A model generated the notes under the pieces. That model worked only from the letters and a program-made list of their open reading frames with translations. It did no database searches and was not told the DNA's origin. Below, in pieces: positions 1-15,000 of a stretch of DNA of 64,000 bases (positions are counted from its first letter, which is position 1; every line of letters begins with the position of its first letter). The position numbers and the translations under genes were made by a program. This DNA is from Anseranas semipalmata (taxonomy: Eukaryota; Chordata; Aves; Anseriformes; Anseranatidae), in the NCBI GenBank assembly GCA_013399115.1, contig VXAA01005608.1, positions 465,727 through 529,726 on the forward strand, given 5' to 3'.

Positions 1-30
1 GGTGAGACTGTTAGCATAAGCATTACTCAC

Positions 31-89
31 CTTAGAGAGTATTTTGAGTGCTTGATGTAGAAAGGCTCTCTGGGACTCAGAAATCTCAG
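31..89 (-). CDS. CEP192: CEP192 exon E38 (penultimate or near-last coding exon)
   Basis: 59 bases, residues 2315-2333, encoding [20 protein letters not shown] in nearly the human form ([19 protein letters not shown]). Acceptor aattgcag, donor GTGAGT in phase 2. About 50 further residues and the stop codon should lie to the left of position 1. Confidence 0.95.
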
Positions 90-3000
90 CTGCAATTTAA
101 TACAAAATGCTTAAAAACCCACTGTATCCAAGCTTATCATATTCAATTTACAACATGGTTAAGATAAACGAGGTCAATTACAAATACAGCTTTAGATAGA
201 CCCAGTGTTTAAAAATAAAGCATGCCCATATTTGTGCACATTAAGAGAAATCCAAATCTCAGGATGTTTTAATGAAGTTAAAAATTAAAAAAGAAAAAAA
301 AAAATCGGGATAATAACAAATCTATGTGAACTATACTTTAATATTTTTTTCAATTGCATAGCCTACACATAACCTGTGACTCAATCAAGACAAGACAAAA
401 ATTACAGGAGAGAAGAATTCTTCAAATATAATACTGTCTTTTGAAACTATCAAGCTAAGGCTTGCACTATTGCAAACTTCTGTCAATAGTAAAAAAAAAT
501 AGTGCAGTTGAACTGTTGGAAGGACTTATGAGAATATATTTAAAAGAAAGTCTGTCAAACTTACCAAGTGTGTTCTAAAGGAATTATTTCGCAAGTTGAC
601 CTTTAATGTGCGTGATTCCCCAACTCTAGTTGGAGGAAAAGTGTACAGGTCTTCTGGTGCATATACCCTTCGAGTTATTTCACTTAATCTGATTTGGAAA
701 AGGGAGTTAAGATATTAAGATTTCTTATTTACATGGTCTGCATATATTGATTGTGTACTTCAAGACGTTTGTGATTTCTCATGAGAATAAATCAGGAAAA
801 TTTGAAAGATCCTGAAGGCACTGACTCTCTCACCTTAAGTTTTATAGGCTAAACATTTTAGCCATTAAGAGTCTAATGAAAGCATCACTGCAGCATAAAT
901 ATACGTATATTTACTTCTACAAACTTTTACAATTTGAATTTTCCCCCACATGCCTTACTAGAGAGCTAACCTTATTTCAGGGATTCCATGTTTAAACAAA
1001 ACATTTTACTCCCCTGCCATATTCACATCATCCCATAAAATAAGAATTGTAGATTAACTTTATGAAGGACAGCAAAGTTAGGACATGCAATACACTGCTT
1101 TTCTTAGAAGCGACTTGACAGTTTTGCAGAATCTCCAAAATGGGTCAGTATACAAAAGATTCTGCTGCTGATACCAGTTAGTTTGCAACAACAAATTATG
1201 ATTAGGCAACTTCGGAACTTAACTGAATAGAAAAAGTATGGGAGACTGAACAATACAAAGCCAATAAGTGGTTTGGCCAAATATGGTTTTGCACCTATTT
1301 ACTCTTTAATATAGAATTATAGGATAACTCAGGTTGGAAGAGACTCAGGAGGTGTCTAGTTCAACTTCTTGCTCCAGGCAGCGTCAGCTGTGAGGTCAGA
1401 CCAGGCTTCTCAGGGCTTAGTCCAGCCAGGTCCCAGAAATCTCCACGGACAGACTGCACAGCCTCTCTGGGCAGCCTGCTCCACCATATAACTATCCTAA
1501 CCGTGAAAAGGTTTTGGGTTGTTTTTAACTTCTACCCAGTTTACCCAGTTGCAGCCTCTCTTGTTTCAATTTTTGCCCATACGTACCCTGCTTTAGTTGT
1601 GTGTGCTTCAGAGTAAACCTTCCTTTCTGGTATAACTGGAAGCCCAACTTCTGTGAGGGTATCTGGAGAAGCTTTCACAATTGCAGTTTTATTTTCTGTT
1701 TTAGTACCCTATTGGCAAAAATAGAGAAGCCTTTAAATTTTGTATTCAAAAGTATTCAAGTTTTTAAGTCATTTCCTTTACCCAAGGGAAGAGACTAAGC
1801 CTTTTTTTTTTGTAAAGTATATCTGTATTTTTGTAAAATATTTCAGAACAGTAGAGTCTGGATCATTGAAACAGAAGCAATAATTTGGGAGGAATACTGT
1901 AGCAGGCTTTTGTGCCTTATAAAAACTTTTTACAAGCCAGTTCACAACAAACTAGCTGTGCAGGTGGAATCTTGTGAAAGCTACTAGCAATTCCACTGCA
2001 GATATTCTGCCCATAGGCTTCAGGAACAGCAAAGTCAGCAAAACAACTGCTCAGAACGGAAGACCTATGTCATCGCTATAGGTTAAATTCTCACAAATCC
2101 AAGAAGCTTTGTAATACTTCTGTATTATAGACAATACATCATTCCCAAAGAAAGATCTCTCCAGAGAAAAAGAATCTGATAATGCATTATATCATAACGG
2201 TTACATTCAGAAATTAGGCCAAAATATTTACCATTTTCAGGACCTCTATTCAGTGTACTCTCTAACACAAGGAAACCAGATCATCCTAAGGGAATACTTT
2301 GCCAAACAGCTAATTTCAAATTCTCCACTGTTTGACAAATCTAGCCAGATACTGTCCGGAGTTCCTTTGGTCAAAACATCTTGAACAAGACAAAGAACCA
2401 AAGAACCTTCTGTGCTTACGGTCATACAACACGATCTATTTTTTTTCAACTGGTGCTGATGTTTTAGACAAGCCGTTGATTCCCTTATGCAGGGAAGATT
2501 AAAAAATAGATTCTTCTTCAATAGAGCTGCTATGACAAACTTGTCTTTTAGACATTCTTGTCTTGAAAGAGCTGCTAATCAGTCTGTCAGAAGTAGCTGC
2601 AGCCAGCAACAAAAAAAAAATCTTAATTTTAAAATAATATTCTTCAGCTGCAAATAACTCATGAACCACTACAGAACCCAATACATAAAGACAAGAAGGG
2701 ATTTGTATATGTCTCTTGTTTCAAGAACTTTTAGTTTTCCGTGTAGGGAAAAATGATGGGTGTCATGCCTCAGTGTTATCATTCAAATTCTAATTTAGAA
2801 TAGGGCAAGTTTAATGTATGAGAATAATATACATTGTGGAAAATAATCAGAGGTTCTCCTTGGTCTTTATAAGAGCATCTTGAAGCATTGCATGCTTTAT
2901 TTGACTACTGATTTTTCCTGTTTCAAATGAAAGCAGCAAGTTTAACACTGTCCAAATGGTTACATTCAGTGCTGTTGATCCAAAGCAACCTCAGGAGCAT

Positions 3001-6000
3001 ATGAATCTGTCTAACTTTAAAATTGGAATTAGTTTTGCTCACTGAGCTTAAGAAAGCTTTTCCTCCTCTCACTCCTAGAATACCCAAAGAAGATGAAGCT
3101 TCTGTACTGCTGATAACAATAAAAATCAAATCAGGACTTTTAGTGATGATATGTTTTGTGTTTAGTATTCAAAATTGAGCTCAGTTTGTTCACTTTGCCT
3201 GTTGCAAAATGATACATTAAAAAGTTAGTTACATAGCTAAAGTGCACAAAGCACGCTAAAAATTAGGTACATTCGTAGTATCTTCAAACAATAGCAGCAG
3301 TTCTTTAGTCAGACCTCAACCTTCCACATGCTAAAGGAGCAATCACAACTTCGGTCCTGCCTCAGCCTTCTGACAGGTTCTTGCTGACTCACTGCTTCAC
3401 CCAGAAGAGACCAATACTTAAATCAAAACACCAGTCCAAGAGATTTGCGCACAGTGGTGACACTCATTTTTAGTCCAGTCATCTTGGACCAGTTCGTGAG
3501 AGCAGCCTAACAAATGTTTCTCAGGAAAAGAAAAATCTAAGTTTGAATCACCAGCATTGACAGGGTGGGGCTGCAGAGCGCATGTACACTCCCTGCTTTC
3601 GCTGGCCCTAGGATCAAGTTTGGAGACAGGATCTTCTGAGCTGCTGACTATGGTTTCTAGCTGTGGGGGCTGCAAATGCTTACAGAGCATAATCAAAGTC
3701 ACAGATAATTGTTTCTTAAGGAAAAAAAGTAAAAATGGTGTCACTGATTTTCTTAACTTCACGTTGTTCTTTTAGTTCTTTCCTGAGCTCCTTCACATTT
3801 TCCTTTCCTTTTGAAGTGGTGCTATAAATAAGTACCACTCAGTCATTGTGAATGACAGTCAGTCTTCCTACTTCATTTTATCAAAAGTCACATTAACCAT
3901 AGCAGTAGCCCTCTTTGCCTCAGCAAACCCAGCAGGATACAAGTCCCTTTCAAAGCTGTAGTAATTCAGTCTAAACTCTTGGTCCCTAGGACATAACAGA
4001 CAATAATTGACTTGTCTTCTCAACTAAAAGTGGATCTGATTAAGAATTTACAACAATCTAAGTAAATGTTCTGTGTTGACCCCTCTTACAAACTGATACA
4101 TAGTTCCCTACCTAGTTGATAAACAAAATATTTTCAACTCTCTTTCAAAACGATCTCAACACATTTCAAGTATTTTTTGCAATGTTTTTCCCATAAGCAT
4201 ATGGAGATGCTGGAAAGATCTAACTGTTAACAGCTTTAGAAAGAATCAAGAGGAACAAATCTGACATGCTAGTTCAAAAACATTAATATCAAGTTGTGCT
4301 GCTCAAAGACTTACACAACTCTGACAACTAGTCATGTTCTAAGAAGAGAATTATCCAGAACTGTGGATTTCTGATAAAGAATTCATCTTCACTCAATTTC
4401 AAAAAGCTTTAAACAGTCAAATGACAGATGTTTTCCTCATTTTAAGGAAAATTACATTCAAAGAATTTGAGGAAAGCTAAAAAAAAATCTCTCTCAAACC
4501 AAACATTATACAGGTCTCATTCTTCCAGCAAAAATTAGAAGTCATTTAACATATACATCATTAGAAGCCCCCTTTTCAAAATAATTAACTACCTGGAACA
4601 AAGACCCTACAAAATAAAAGGTAAGATACCTTGCCAAGAAGGGTAAGTAAGGTTCCTACTACTGAAACATGCTTGGTACTCTACAGAAAGATCCCAAATC
4701 TTTACCTGGGCTTCTCAGAAAAATCAAGTCCAACTTTCTGGAGAGGACATCAAAGCATATATAGTAATCACACAATACCAAACATACAAAGTTGTTCGCA
4801 TTCAGCTCATTTAACTGAGCATTAGAATTCACTCTTAACTATTTAGAAATAGATTCTCTGTCCCTTCACACTCCTCTTGGATGGATGGTGAGGTAGTGAT
4901 TAAAAGCAAGATATTGAGAGAGCACAGAAAATCAGTTCTAACTCCCAAACCCTTCCCTTCAGGCTCACCATAAAATTAGAGCTGAAGAGCACAAGAGAAG
5001 CAAAGGAGAGCTCAGATCTAACCGCTCCCATGTAAAAATCTCAAAACTGACCCCCATCTATATTGAGCTCTGATGAAATAGTCAAATAGATTCCATTAGA
5101 AACATATGCATATAACCAATATAGGTGTTTTTAAATTCCAATATTGCATTAAGTTACATATCAGAGCAAAGGTCAAGTACTTTGCTATTCATTTACAATA
5201 ATAAAAACCAATGCATTGTGTCTGATATAAGCAAATCTGCCTCTACAGAAAGAATTCCCACGGAAGTCAAGTTTGTCTCTACTTTCTCTGAGCAGAAAAA
5301 ATTTTACATGTCAAATGACAAAAGATAATGCATTATCAGACAAGCAAGATGAGAAATGTATTTCTGTAATATAAGAAAGCAGTACAGTTTAGGCTGGCAT
5401 AAAATATTACCATTTTTTTCAGAATAACGTTGGAGCATACCAGAGATCGTACCATATAGTAACATTCAGATGTTATCAAAAATTTATGCTCAGGAAAGAG
5501 CTTACAGCATTTATATACTCACTTCTCCAGAAAGCTGAAATCTTAATTTGTGTTTCCAACTCGGTTTTTCAACAGGGTGACACTCAAGGTCCCAGAACTG
5601 GGAGTAATCCCCAGGGCCTCTAGGTAAAAAGATTAGAGCAACCTACCAAAACAAGAGAAAAATTTTGCAGAAGTTTACTAAAATAATCTATGCAACTTTA
5701 CAATTGTACTTACAAAGTTAAAGTTAAGCCAGTGCAAAACTTACAACACTACAGATATTGATGCATACATTCCACCTACAGGTGATCTTGCAGCATTATG
5801 GTTCATCCTCCTTCGCCCACAAATAAAGTTCTGACGAAATGGGTTGTGTAAGCACTCGCACAAAAATTAAGTTCAGCTAATCTGCCTTAAAACAAGTCAG
5901 CAAGTACTTGCACGATTATTTTTATTAGTAAAATGGGGGAGAAGGAGACCAGGAGGGGAATGCCAGCTAAGCTGTCAAAAACTGTATTCCTCCACCTCCA

Positions 6001-9000
6001 AGTTTGTAAGCACCCTGTACTATAATTACTAGAAGGACTGAAATTTAAACCAAATTACAGACCATCCATTTGATCTTCCTTAAAGGCCACCTATACAATA
6101 AAGGATCCTCTCTATATTGTGGTGTGCCTGGTTAATTCAACTGTAACCTTGCATTGATTTCAGAGTTGGGATTAAAATAAAAAAAAAAAAAAAACAAATC
6201 AAGCTAGCAACCTATACCTTATCAGCTCCAGCCAACAGCCTCATATGCCAATAGTCAAAGTGTTACTCTAATAAATATGCCTGAACCAGGACTGATAAGG
6301 CAAACACATTTGTTTAAAATTAAATAATGGTTTTCAGTAGTAGCAGATAACTGATGAAACTGAAAGGAAGTTTTCTATTCCTTGTTAAATAGATTTTAAA
6401 TTGCATCATCAATATTGCAATCCACAATGATTAAAAAATAGGTGTTTGTGAAGATGAACAGATAGAATTGAAGTAGTATTAGGGGAGAAGGTGAGGGACA
6501 AAAGCCCCATAGAAACCCACTCAGTACATCCCTGAATGTGTTTTATAATTGTGGTTATGAAACCCTCTACTGGTCAGGAGATAAAATTGTAAGTCAAATG
6601 AAATCAGTTTCAAGAACAGTTGTCTGTTCCTAAAGAACTATGACAAGACCTCTCCTTAAGGAAGAGAAACTAGTTCTCACATCAGTTTTGTAGTGACACA
6701 GTATTAGTTGTAATGTTCTTGTGGATTTTACAAGGCATTTGAAAACATTTTTCTGTTCTAGAATAGTTGATCTTCTAAAACAAAAAAAGGGCACAAAGTC
6801 AAACTATAGATGGCGTGAATTCTTAGAATCAACTCAGCTGATGTAACAGCTGTGGCAAGAAGATACAGACTGCCCAATACACATTATCAGATAAAGTATA
6901 ACCAGCTTCAAATATTCAACTGTTACTTCAGAGAATTTCTCATGTACAGTACCATTTTACAATTAAGATAAACTGACATATTTCAAGCATATTAGCGTAC
7001 CTTCTCTTTTTCATGAGCTTCAAGAGTACCAGAAACACGGTAACATCTGAAAGCAGAGTAAGTAACCCTATAAACAGAACCAGTTCCATCCTCATCCTGC
7101 AAATGAAGTAATAAGTTAGGTTCAGAAGGCATAAAAAAGAAACACACGCACACACACACACACACACACACACCACCCTTGCAAAGGACTGAAAAAAAAT
7201 GCACTCAAACTACTTTCAAATAAACAAATATTGAATCCCTTGAAACTACTACAACATTTATGCAGTCATCATGACTACTGACTTGTGGTTTAGAAGCGGT
7301 GCACTAACTAGCTGGAACACTACATATTCAGTCTTCACAGTCTGGGCTACAGCTACAGAATTTCTGGGCTACAGACATTTTTCATCATTTCATAACCATA
7401 ATCATTCTAGCATAAAATCAAAGGGATCATCAGAGCACTCAAACTATCATGAAATAGGAAAGTATTTACAAACATTAACAGTACAGCTACAATAATTGCA
7501 GAGGCAACAGCAGCGTCATTCAAATATCCTTGACCTAACTTTAAACTACCTACAGATATACCACATATAGCATAATTCTAGAAGCATAAGTCTCATAACA
7601 AGGTAAGTCAGTCTGGCATTCTGGATCAGAAATGAACATGTCTTTCGTGTATGTTCAATTATTTAATATAATCTGGAAGATGACACTGGATGAGCATAGG
7701 CAAATTCAGTAAGCCAGTAAGTGAACCAGAAATTGTCCCACAGAGCACTGATTCAGAGCCAGAGAGCACATTACTGGGGAAATGTTCTGCTTCTTTTTCA
7801 TCAGTATGGACAGTGGCAGAAAGATTAAGAAACCCTGTAACTCAGTTCAGGCTCAAATATGTATTCTTTCTGGAGAGGCTAGAAGGAGAAAGAGAGCAGC
7901 AGGAAGAGAGAAAAATGAAAAAAAGAGATTTGCACTGAACACTATCAATACAAGCATTCACTCACTTTAACATAGGGTGGTGTAAATGATGATAAATTCC
8001 ACTTCACTTTCTCGTCCCCCTTATTCTCCATTTCCAGGTAACTCTCTGGAAAAGAAATATCAGATGGATAAATATATAAATATATTAAATGCCTTTGTTC
8101 AAGTACATTTAGTTGAATGAATTTAAACAGAAAGCCTGTGTTTCTAGACAAAGAAGTTTCATGGGAACAGTTCTCATGATGCCAAGTAGATTTGAAACTT
8201 CAGGAGCAGACTCAAGCAAAGCACACTAGTGTAAAATCCTTGAAGACTTATAGAAATAAATTTGGAAGTAAAGACTTCTAGCAAAGAATCATACTGGAGA
8301 TGCTTACAAGAAAAAGTGGGACCTACACCTAACCCTCAATAACCCTAAACAATAGTAGGTAATTCTCCAGAAGACTGTGAAGCATATCAAAGAAAGTTAT
8401 GTAAATGTCCTGTTTGTGGTAGGAAGTTAGCTTGTTAAAAATCCAGAATATGACAATTATCAGAGAGAGATCTAAGTCACCTCCAGCAGTCTCAATTTAT
8501 TGTACATTTCACATTGTACATATTGCAATATTCACATTTTTGGTAGATATCTTCACTTTCTAATGTACAAAAATACCAAAAAAACACCACCAACAACAAA
8601 AAACCCGCGAGATATCCAACTTTCTTCAAAGATATTATTTGGCTACTCAATGAAGAACACTGACAGTATTCTTGTTTGGGACCAACCAAACTAAGCACTA
8701 ACAAATCTGTTATGTAGATAACAGAATGACAGTTTCATACAGTAATTTGAAGAATTTTAAGCATTACTGGAATTAGAAGTACAAACTGAGGATTTTAGAA
8801 ACCATTATCAACAACATCCTCCCAAATCATTAAGAACAAGACAGGAGTAGCCAGTCTCATAGCTAGCATTCCTGTTGTCTTAAGGAAGAACATTTATTTC
8901 TCTTCTACATGTAGATAGATTCATCTAACATCTTAGGGACACACACAAAGATGAAGAGAACAGGTCTACTTCACAACAGCACTGATCCAAAAAAGGTTCA

Positions 9001-12000
9001 ACAAAACACAGTAACCATACAGTGCCCTCTTTGTGGAGGCACAGTATGGTTGCATTCATCATAACTGCTTAAGAAATTGGCAACTTATCTGTCTGTATGC
9101 AAACTATCTGCAGGAAACAGTCCTGCTATACCACATAAGGAGAAGAAAAAAAGACTTCTGAAAAGAATTCCATCACAAGGACTAACATTTCAACAAATCA
9201 AGATCAAAACAGGGGAACTGGCCAATCACACCAACTTAAAACAACAGAAACAAAGCCAACACATTCAAGTTCTTCAACATGCACTATAGTAAACAAAAAC
9301 TCTGAGCAAAAGATATTGTAGATGTTGCATTTACTTAGTAAGCATTATTACCTGAGCTTTCGCCAGCTCTTGTTTTAGGAAAAATAACAGTTCTGTTCTT
9401 TATTTCCATTTTTGTTAAAGGGAGTGCTGAGAGAGGTTTTGCCACATGAACAGTAGGACTTGCAGACTGTAGAGTAAACGCATCACGTCTCCTAGACGGA
9501 GAGCCTGCTCCAGACACATCTTGTGCAATCGCCTCTCGAATCTGCACTTTAATAAGCTTTTGCACAATTTGGAGAGTAAGAAAGATTTAAATAGTGAACA
9601 TTGTTATATTAACAAGTCAAACTATTCAGTTCTATTTCTTTGAGCTGTAAGAACTCGTATTACATTCCAACAGAGAGAAAAAGTTAAATGACCTGGTCTT
9701 CTCTAACTTGAGTTGGTAAAGTTTTAAGATTTCAGGACAAATTTAATACAGGAGAATAGGAAAACTTACTCAACATTTATTACTACAAACTGTATTTACT
9801 TACAACTATAATGTTTTGTAACAAATACTTTGCAATGTATTTTTATTAATAAATTGGTGTTGGATTATTCTTCAATAAAAGAAACAAAAATAATACTTTA
9901 TACTAGCTGAATTTAATTGACAACCCCTCCAATAGTCTGTATTTGCAGAGAAAGGGCTGCCTCATACAGAATGAGCTTTGTGTTTACTTCTGAATAAACA
10001 ATGCTTCTAAAAAATTAAGTAAAAAAAAAAATCTTCACATACTTTCTGCTTAATTGGACTGGTAACAAAGAATTGACAAAAGCATTACCAACTACCAGAT
10101 AACTTAGAATTAAATTCTTTTGCTATGTCCTCTACTTTTGTCATACCAGGTTTTTTCTCTTCAAATCTTTTTCATATTGTAGAACATAACAGTTAAAGAT
10201 GTGCCCAATGTCCATTTCTTTCTCAACTTATTCTTTTCACCAGCTTCCCCGAGATTTTTGTGTGTGTATGGGGGGGTGGGGGTGTTATTTATTATTTTAT
10301 TTAAATCATAGAATCACAGAATGGTTTGGGTTGGAAGGGATCTTAAGAGATCACTTCGTTCCAACCCCCCTGCCATGGGCAGGGACACCTCCCACTAGAC
10401 CAGGTTGCCCAGGGCCCCATCCAGCCTGGCCTTGAACGCTGTCGGGGATGGGGCATCCACAGCTTCTCTGGGCAACCTGTTCCAGTGCCTCACCACCCTC
10501 CGAGTAAAGAATTTCCTCCTTATATCTAATCTAAATCTACCCTCTTCCAGTTTAAAACCATTACCCCATGTCCCGTTGCTATACTCCGATAAAGTGTCTC
10601 TCCCCACGGCAGTTTCCAGTTCTGTATCATGCACATCATCTTCCTCCATCAAGAAGGTAAGTAAATCTTTGTTTTATCCTTTTAGTGTCTCTCTCTCCTC
10701 ACACCATTATAATTAACCCAAAATACATACTGGCTGTAAAAATGACTATCAAATATCTATTCCTCTGGGGGAGATAACCAAGGAGCCTTTCTACTTTTAC
10801 ACTGATGAAAGCAGAAAAACTGTTGGCTTCATCAATTTTTTTTTTTAAACACGCCTTAATTCAATCAGGGCAAAGTCCTGGCTTAAAATACATGAAGAGC
10901 AAGAATCTGTTCTACACATTTATTATTGCAGACTTGTCCGCAAGAAGGTTAAGTTCACCTTAAGGGAGCCCAAAAGGAGCTGTGGTGTCTTTTCCAGTAA
11001 CCTACTTTAACCTCTTTTGTCTTAAAATATTATATAGACTAGATAGAGACAGTTATGTGTAAAAAATACATAAATATATATTTATATATATAAAAGCAGA
11101 GACAAAAACATTTATATAAATAAAAATATAAATCTAGTATTTCTAGAAAATGATGTATAAGTGGTGGGTATACAGATGCAATTTTTGTTGGCAATGCAGT
11201 CTAAGTGTTTGCATTACAGTATTTCTTTAGAGATTAATGAACCAAGAATCTCAGTTTCCAAAACAGTATTNNNNNNNNNNNNNNNNNNNNNNNNNNNNNN
11301 NNNNNNNNNNNNNNNNNNNNNNNNNNNNNNNNNNNNNNNNNNNNNNNNNNNNNNNNNNNNNGGGTAGCTTTAAAAATGGGGGGGGGGGGGGGGAGGATTT
11401 TAATGAGAATCAAGTTTACAGAACTTGTGTTCCAGATCCAAAAGATTTTAGCAACATTACTAGTCCTTATCCAGCAAAGCAAAGTCACAAATTCAGCTCT
11501 CAAATAAGACACGTACTTTTTGTCCATTATCACAGTGGATATAGATTAGCCCACTCCAAGGAATTACAGAAGGCTTTGTGGCAAGCGATGGATTAGGACT
11601 CACCAGAATTAGTGTACGACTCCTAATAAAAGAAAAAAAGATGTTACCATGATCCTCATATTAGACTGAGCATCTACAACAGATCTCACTAGCTCAAGAA
11701 AGGATGCGTTTTTAAGATAGTAGACTAACTGAAGATGATCCAGAAATAAATTTAAGATTTTCGGATATTCAATTTACTATTCAGGGTTAGTTGTTAGAAG
11801 CTTAACAATAACAAGCTTTATAAACTTGTTATTGGTGATTATATAAGGGGACAAAGGAAAAAAATTTTATTTGTCATTAACATATACAACCTGTCAGGTC
11901 ACATAAAATTACATGAATCAGACAAAATAAAGCTTCAATGCTAGTCCACAAGGAAACAACTGTTCAAAGTATACTGCACAAATTATATCTTTGAAACCAA

Positions 12001-15000
12001 TTTTATTTTTAGAGAAGCAACTTGCTTTCCTTCCTCCCATTCAAAACCACTGATTTTGGAAAAAAAGAAAAGCCTTTCAAGGTTATCAATGATTTCTATG
12101 GTTATTCAGGGTAGGGGACACTGAAGAGTCCACTAAACTCATTCCAAGCAGTTACAACATCACACAGTAATTTGACCCGTGAGAACATAAGTTCTGATTT
12201 ACATGTTCCGTATTCTGTACTATAAAAATTTAAATATAAAACAGGGCAGAAAGAAAGCAATGAAGTATTTAAAAATTGAGTACAAAATCACTGATGTAAA
12301 GGTCACTGATTTTATGTTGGGACAGCTGATTAGCAAAAGCACAAGTTACACCAGAAGAATTAGCTTAATGTGTCATTAGCAGAGCACTTTGCATTTGAAA
12401 AATTTAGTGTGGTGAAAAAAAAAAAAACAATCAGTCCCCACAGGAAAGTCAGTTCCATAATAATCATCACAATATGACCATCTCATACACACTTCAACTA
12501 ACAGACATCAACAGCCTTAAAATACTAAATCAGGATATTCATATTTCCTTAAAAATTTGTTTCAATAAATAATGGGTAGGATTTTAGTTTCTATCAGGAG
12601 GAATTCTTTCATGGGCATAGCCAACTACAACATACACAGAGCAAGTGTAACCTTATTATTTTACATGAGATTTTTTTTTTAAAAATTTTTAAATCTCAGC
12701 AGTTGTTAGAATCTTTATACTTATGGAGGTCTCTTCCTCTTTCTCTGTCATATACAAGCTGGGTATGCGAGAATATGGCTTATTAAGTACACACTGTCTC
12801 AGTTACTACCCATTGTCACAAACCATTCCATTGTCTTTGCTCCTATCAGCTTGTCTTTGACATTTACTGCAAACTTCATATGCAAATCCAACTTGCATGG
12901 TGACACAAACCACACGCATCTCAGAATGGTCACATTCAGCCTGAAGATACCAACTCTCAGTACTTTCATTGCTGTGGAATGGAGCAGTCTATGGGACAAA
13001 AGATTTTGCCTAACCACCTTTTCAAACCTTATTCAGATGGGAAGCCCCAGAGACTGTTTCTGAAGAAGGCTCTTGCAGTCTTTCAAGATTCCAACAGTCC
13101 CTGCTCCAAAAGTGCAACTCCTTTCACAGCACCTACCAATACTCCCAACACTGAGACACCTCCATGCAAAAGCCTCTTGGAATGCTACCAAATTTTGTAG
13201 GGACTCTGGACATTATTATTCCACATTCAGACAGGTTAGAGGTTGCCTCTATCACATTCCAATGAACGTCAGGGTTTTAGTCAAGGCAAAACAGCAGGTG
13301 GCCTGCTTGATCCGACATGCTCAAACATGGCAAAGGCAGTCCTTGATCTTTCTTTCTTCACTATCTTTCACTGTCACTGAGGAATAATACCTTCTCCTTT
13401 CCCGGCCTAAATCAGTTCAAGAATTCCATGCAGCTCCAGCCATCACAGTGCATCTTATAAAAGATTCTGGCTGGACAGGATGACTGCTCTTTAAGCTTCA
13501 GCTCATTCTTCTCCAGTGAAAAGAACACAATTTAAAGTTATGCAATGCAAGAAAGTTGCTTGTCTTCAATCCTGTCTTACTAAAAAAAAAAATCATTCTG
13601 CAGACAGCTGTAACTCTAGGGTATAAGACACTCAACACAGCCTTGTTTTTAGCTACTGGAAAGTTGTTCATTGTCATCTTTTTGAAACCATTGTTCTCAG
13701 CACTGATTGAATCTGCAAGGAGTGGCAGATACCCTAGCCCTTGCAGAGAATCCTCTTTTTTTTGTTCTCACAAATGCTGAAAGTTCCCAACAATACATCC
13801 AAGAACTTACATCTATATGATTATGGAATTAAGTGTTTAAATGCATCACTTCTTGCACAGTGATGCAGAAAAGCAGCATCTGCTTTAAGGAAACATCTAC
13901 AAGATTAAAGCAACTATCTATTTTTTGTGGAATGTGTGAGTTATTTGTTGACAATATTTATATTATTGACTGAGCTGACCTTAAAAAAAAAAAGATAAAT
14001 TTCTGATCACCTCTCATTTCTAGCATTTCATCGTGCAAGATTTTTTGCTGACATCTGTGAGAAGTCTCACACACAAGCAATGATGTTATGACTACTGTTC
14101 CAGAATACTGCTAGTTAAGAAAGAGGTTACCTGACACTGGCTTGCCATTCTTTTCATACTTAAAAAGTATTGAGAATCCAAAGGTTGAATAGCAAAAAAC
14201 AATTTTGTCAGAATACAAAAATAAAAGCAATCAAGTTCTGATGAATATCAGCAAATTAGCAAATCAAAGAAATACATCATTTTAAAAGCACAGATCATTC
14301 TTAAACAACAAACTACCATGAAAGGAGATTTTTAAAGCTTCAGTTTTGTTGACCACCCAGCTTCTGGAAAATTATACAAGAATAATAGCATTTCCAGGCA
14401 CAGAAAACTACTCTTGGCCTCCAGGTAACTTTGTATATGACAGAAGAACATTCCCTGTATAAAGAACTATAAAAGGATAAATTCATAAATTATTAAGGTT
14501 ATATTTACATTTTAGCTGACAAAATGGCTATATCATGGAACTCACTAAAAAAAATAAATTGCTCCAAAACCTCACCACACTTTTACATATAAAGGAAAAC
14601 GATGAAAAGAAATTTACTCTGGTTCAATAACTCCATGTTGTGGGGTTATAGTAAGGCAGTGAGCTGGCCATGAAAGCTCAAATGTCAGCATCCTATTAGA
14701 ATTGTTGACAATTTGTACGTGTCCAGTATCAGCTGTTCCACCTGTAAAACAAAAAAGGCTATAAAAAGCTAATATGTACAAAAATTCAGAGGTGTCCCAG
14801 AATCTGAGACACCAATTAAGACAAAGCATTTTCTGCCCTATTTTTACCTTCACAATGCTTTAAAATAGTTACATAGCGCATATTATATGTATACAAACAC
14901 ACAGAGCACCTTAACCCCAACAATTTAACCACAAGTGTTCAAGCCAAGTTTATTGTTTAGGTGTAATGCTACTGCATCAAGATTATTGGTCAAGCCCCAT

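Larger units (their letters stand above)
9557..11516 (-). other. CEP192: CEP192 intron E31-E32
   Basis: 1.96-kb intron containing a TG/G-rich patch (about 10259-10284), a CR1 fragment (about 10304-10650), an AT-rich microsatellite-like stretch near 11060-11130, an assembly gap and a poly-G run. Confidence 0.85.

Noticed and set aside
10395..10716. Frames of 85 and 103 codons
   Set aside because: The minus-strand one is the CR1 ORF2 end; the plus-strand one is its antisense shadow.
12799..13387. Cluster of short frames on both strands
   Set aside because: No phase-compatible exon and no recognisable family; the CEP192 chain from E30 to E31 is already complete without it.
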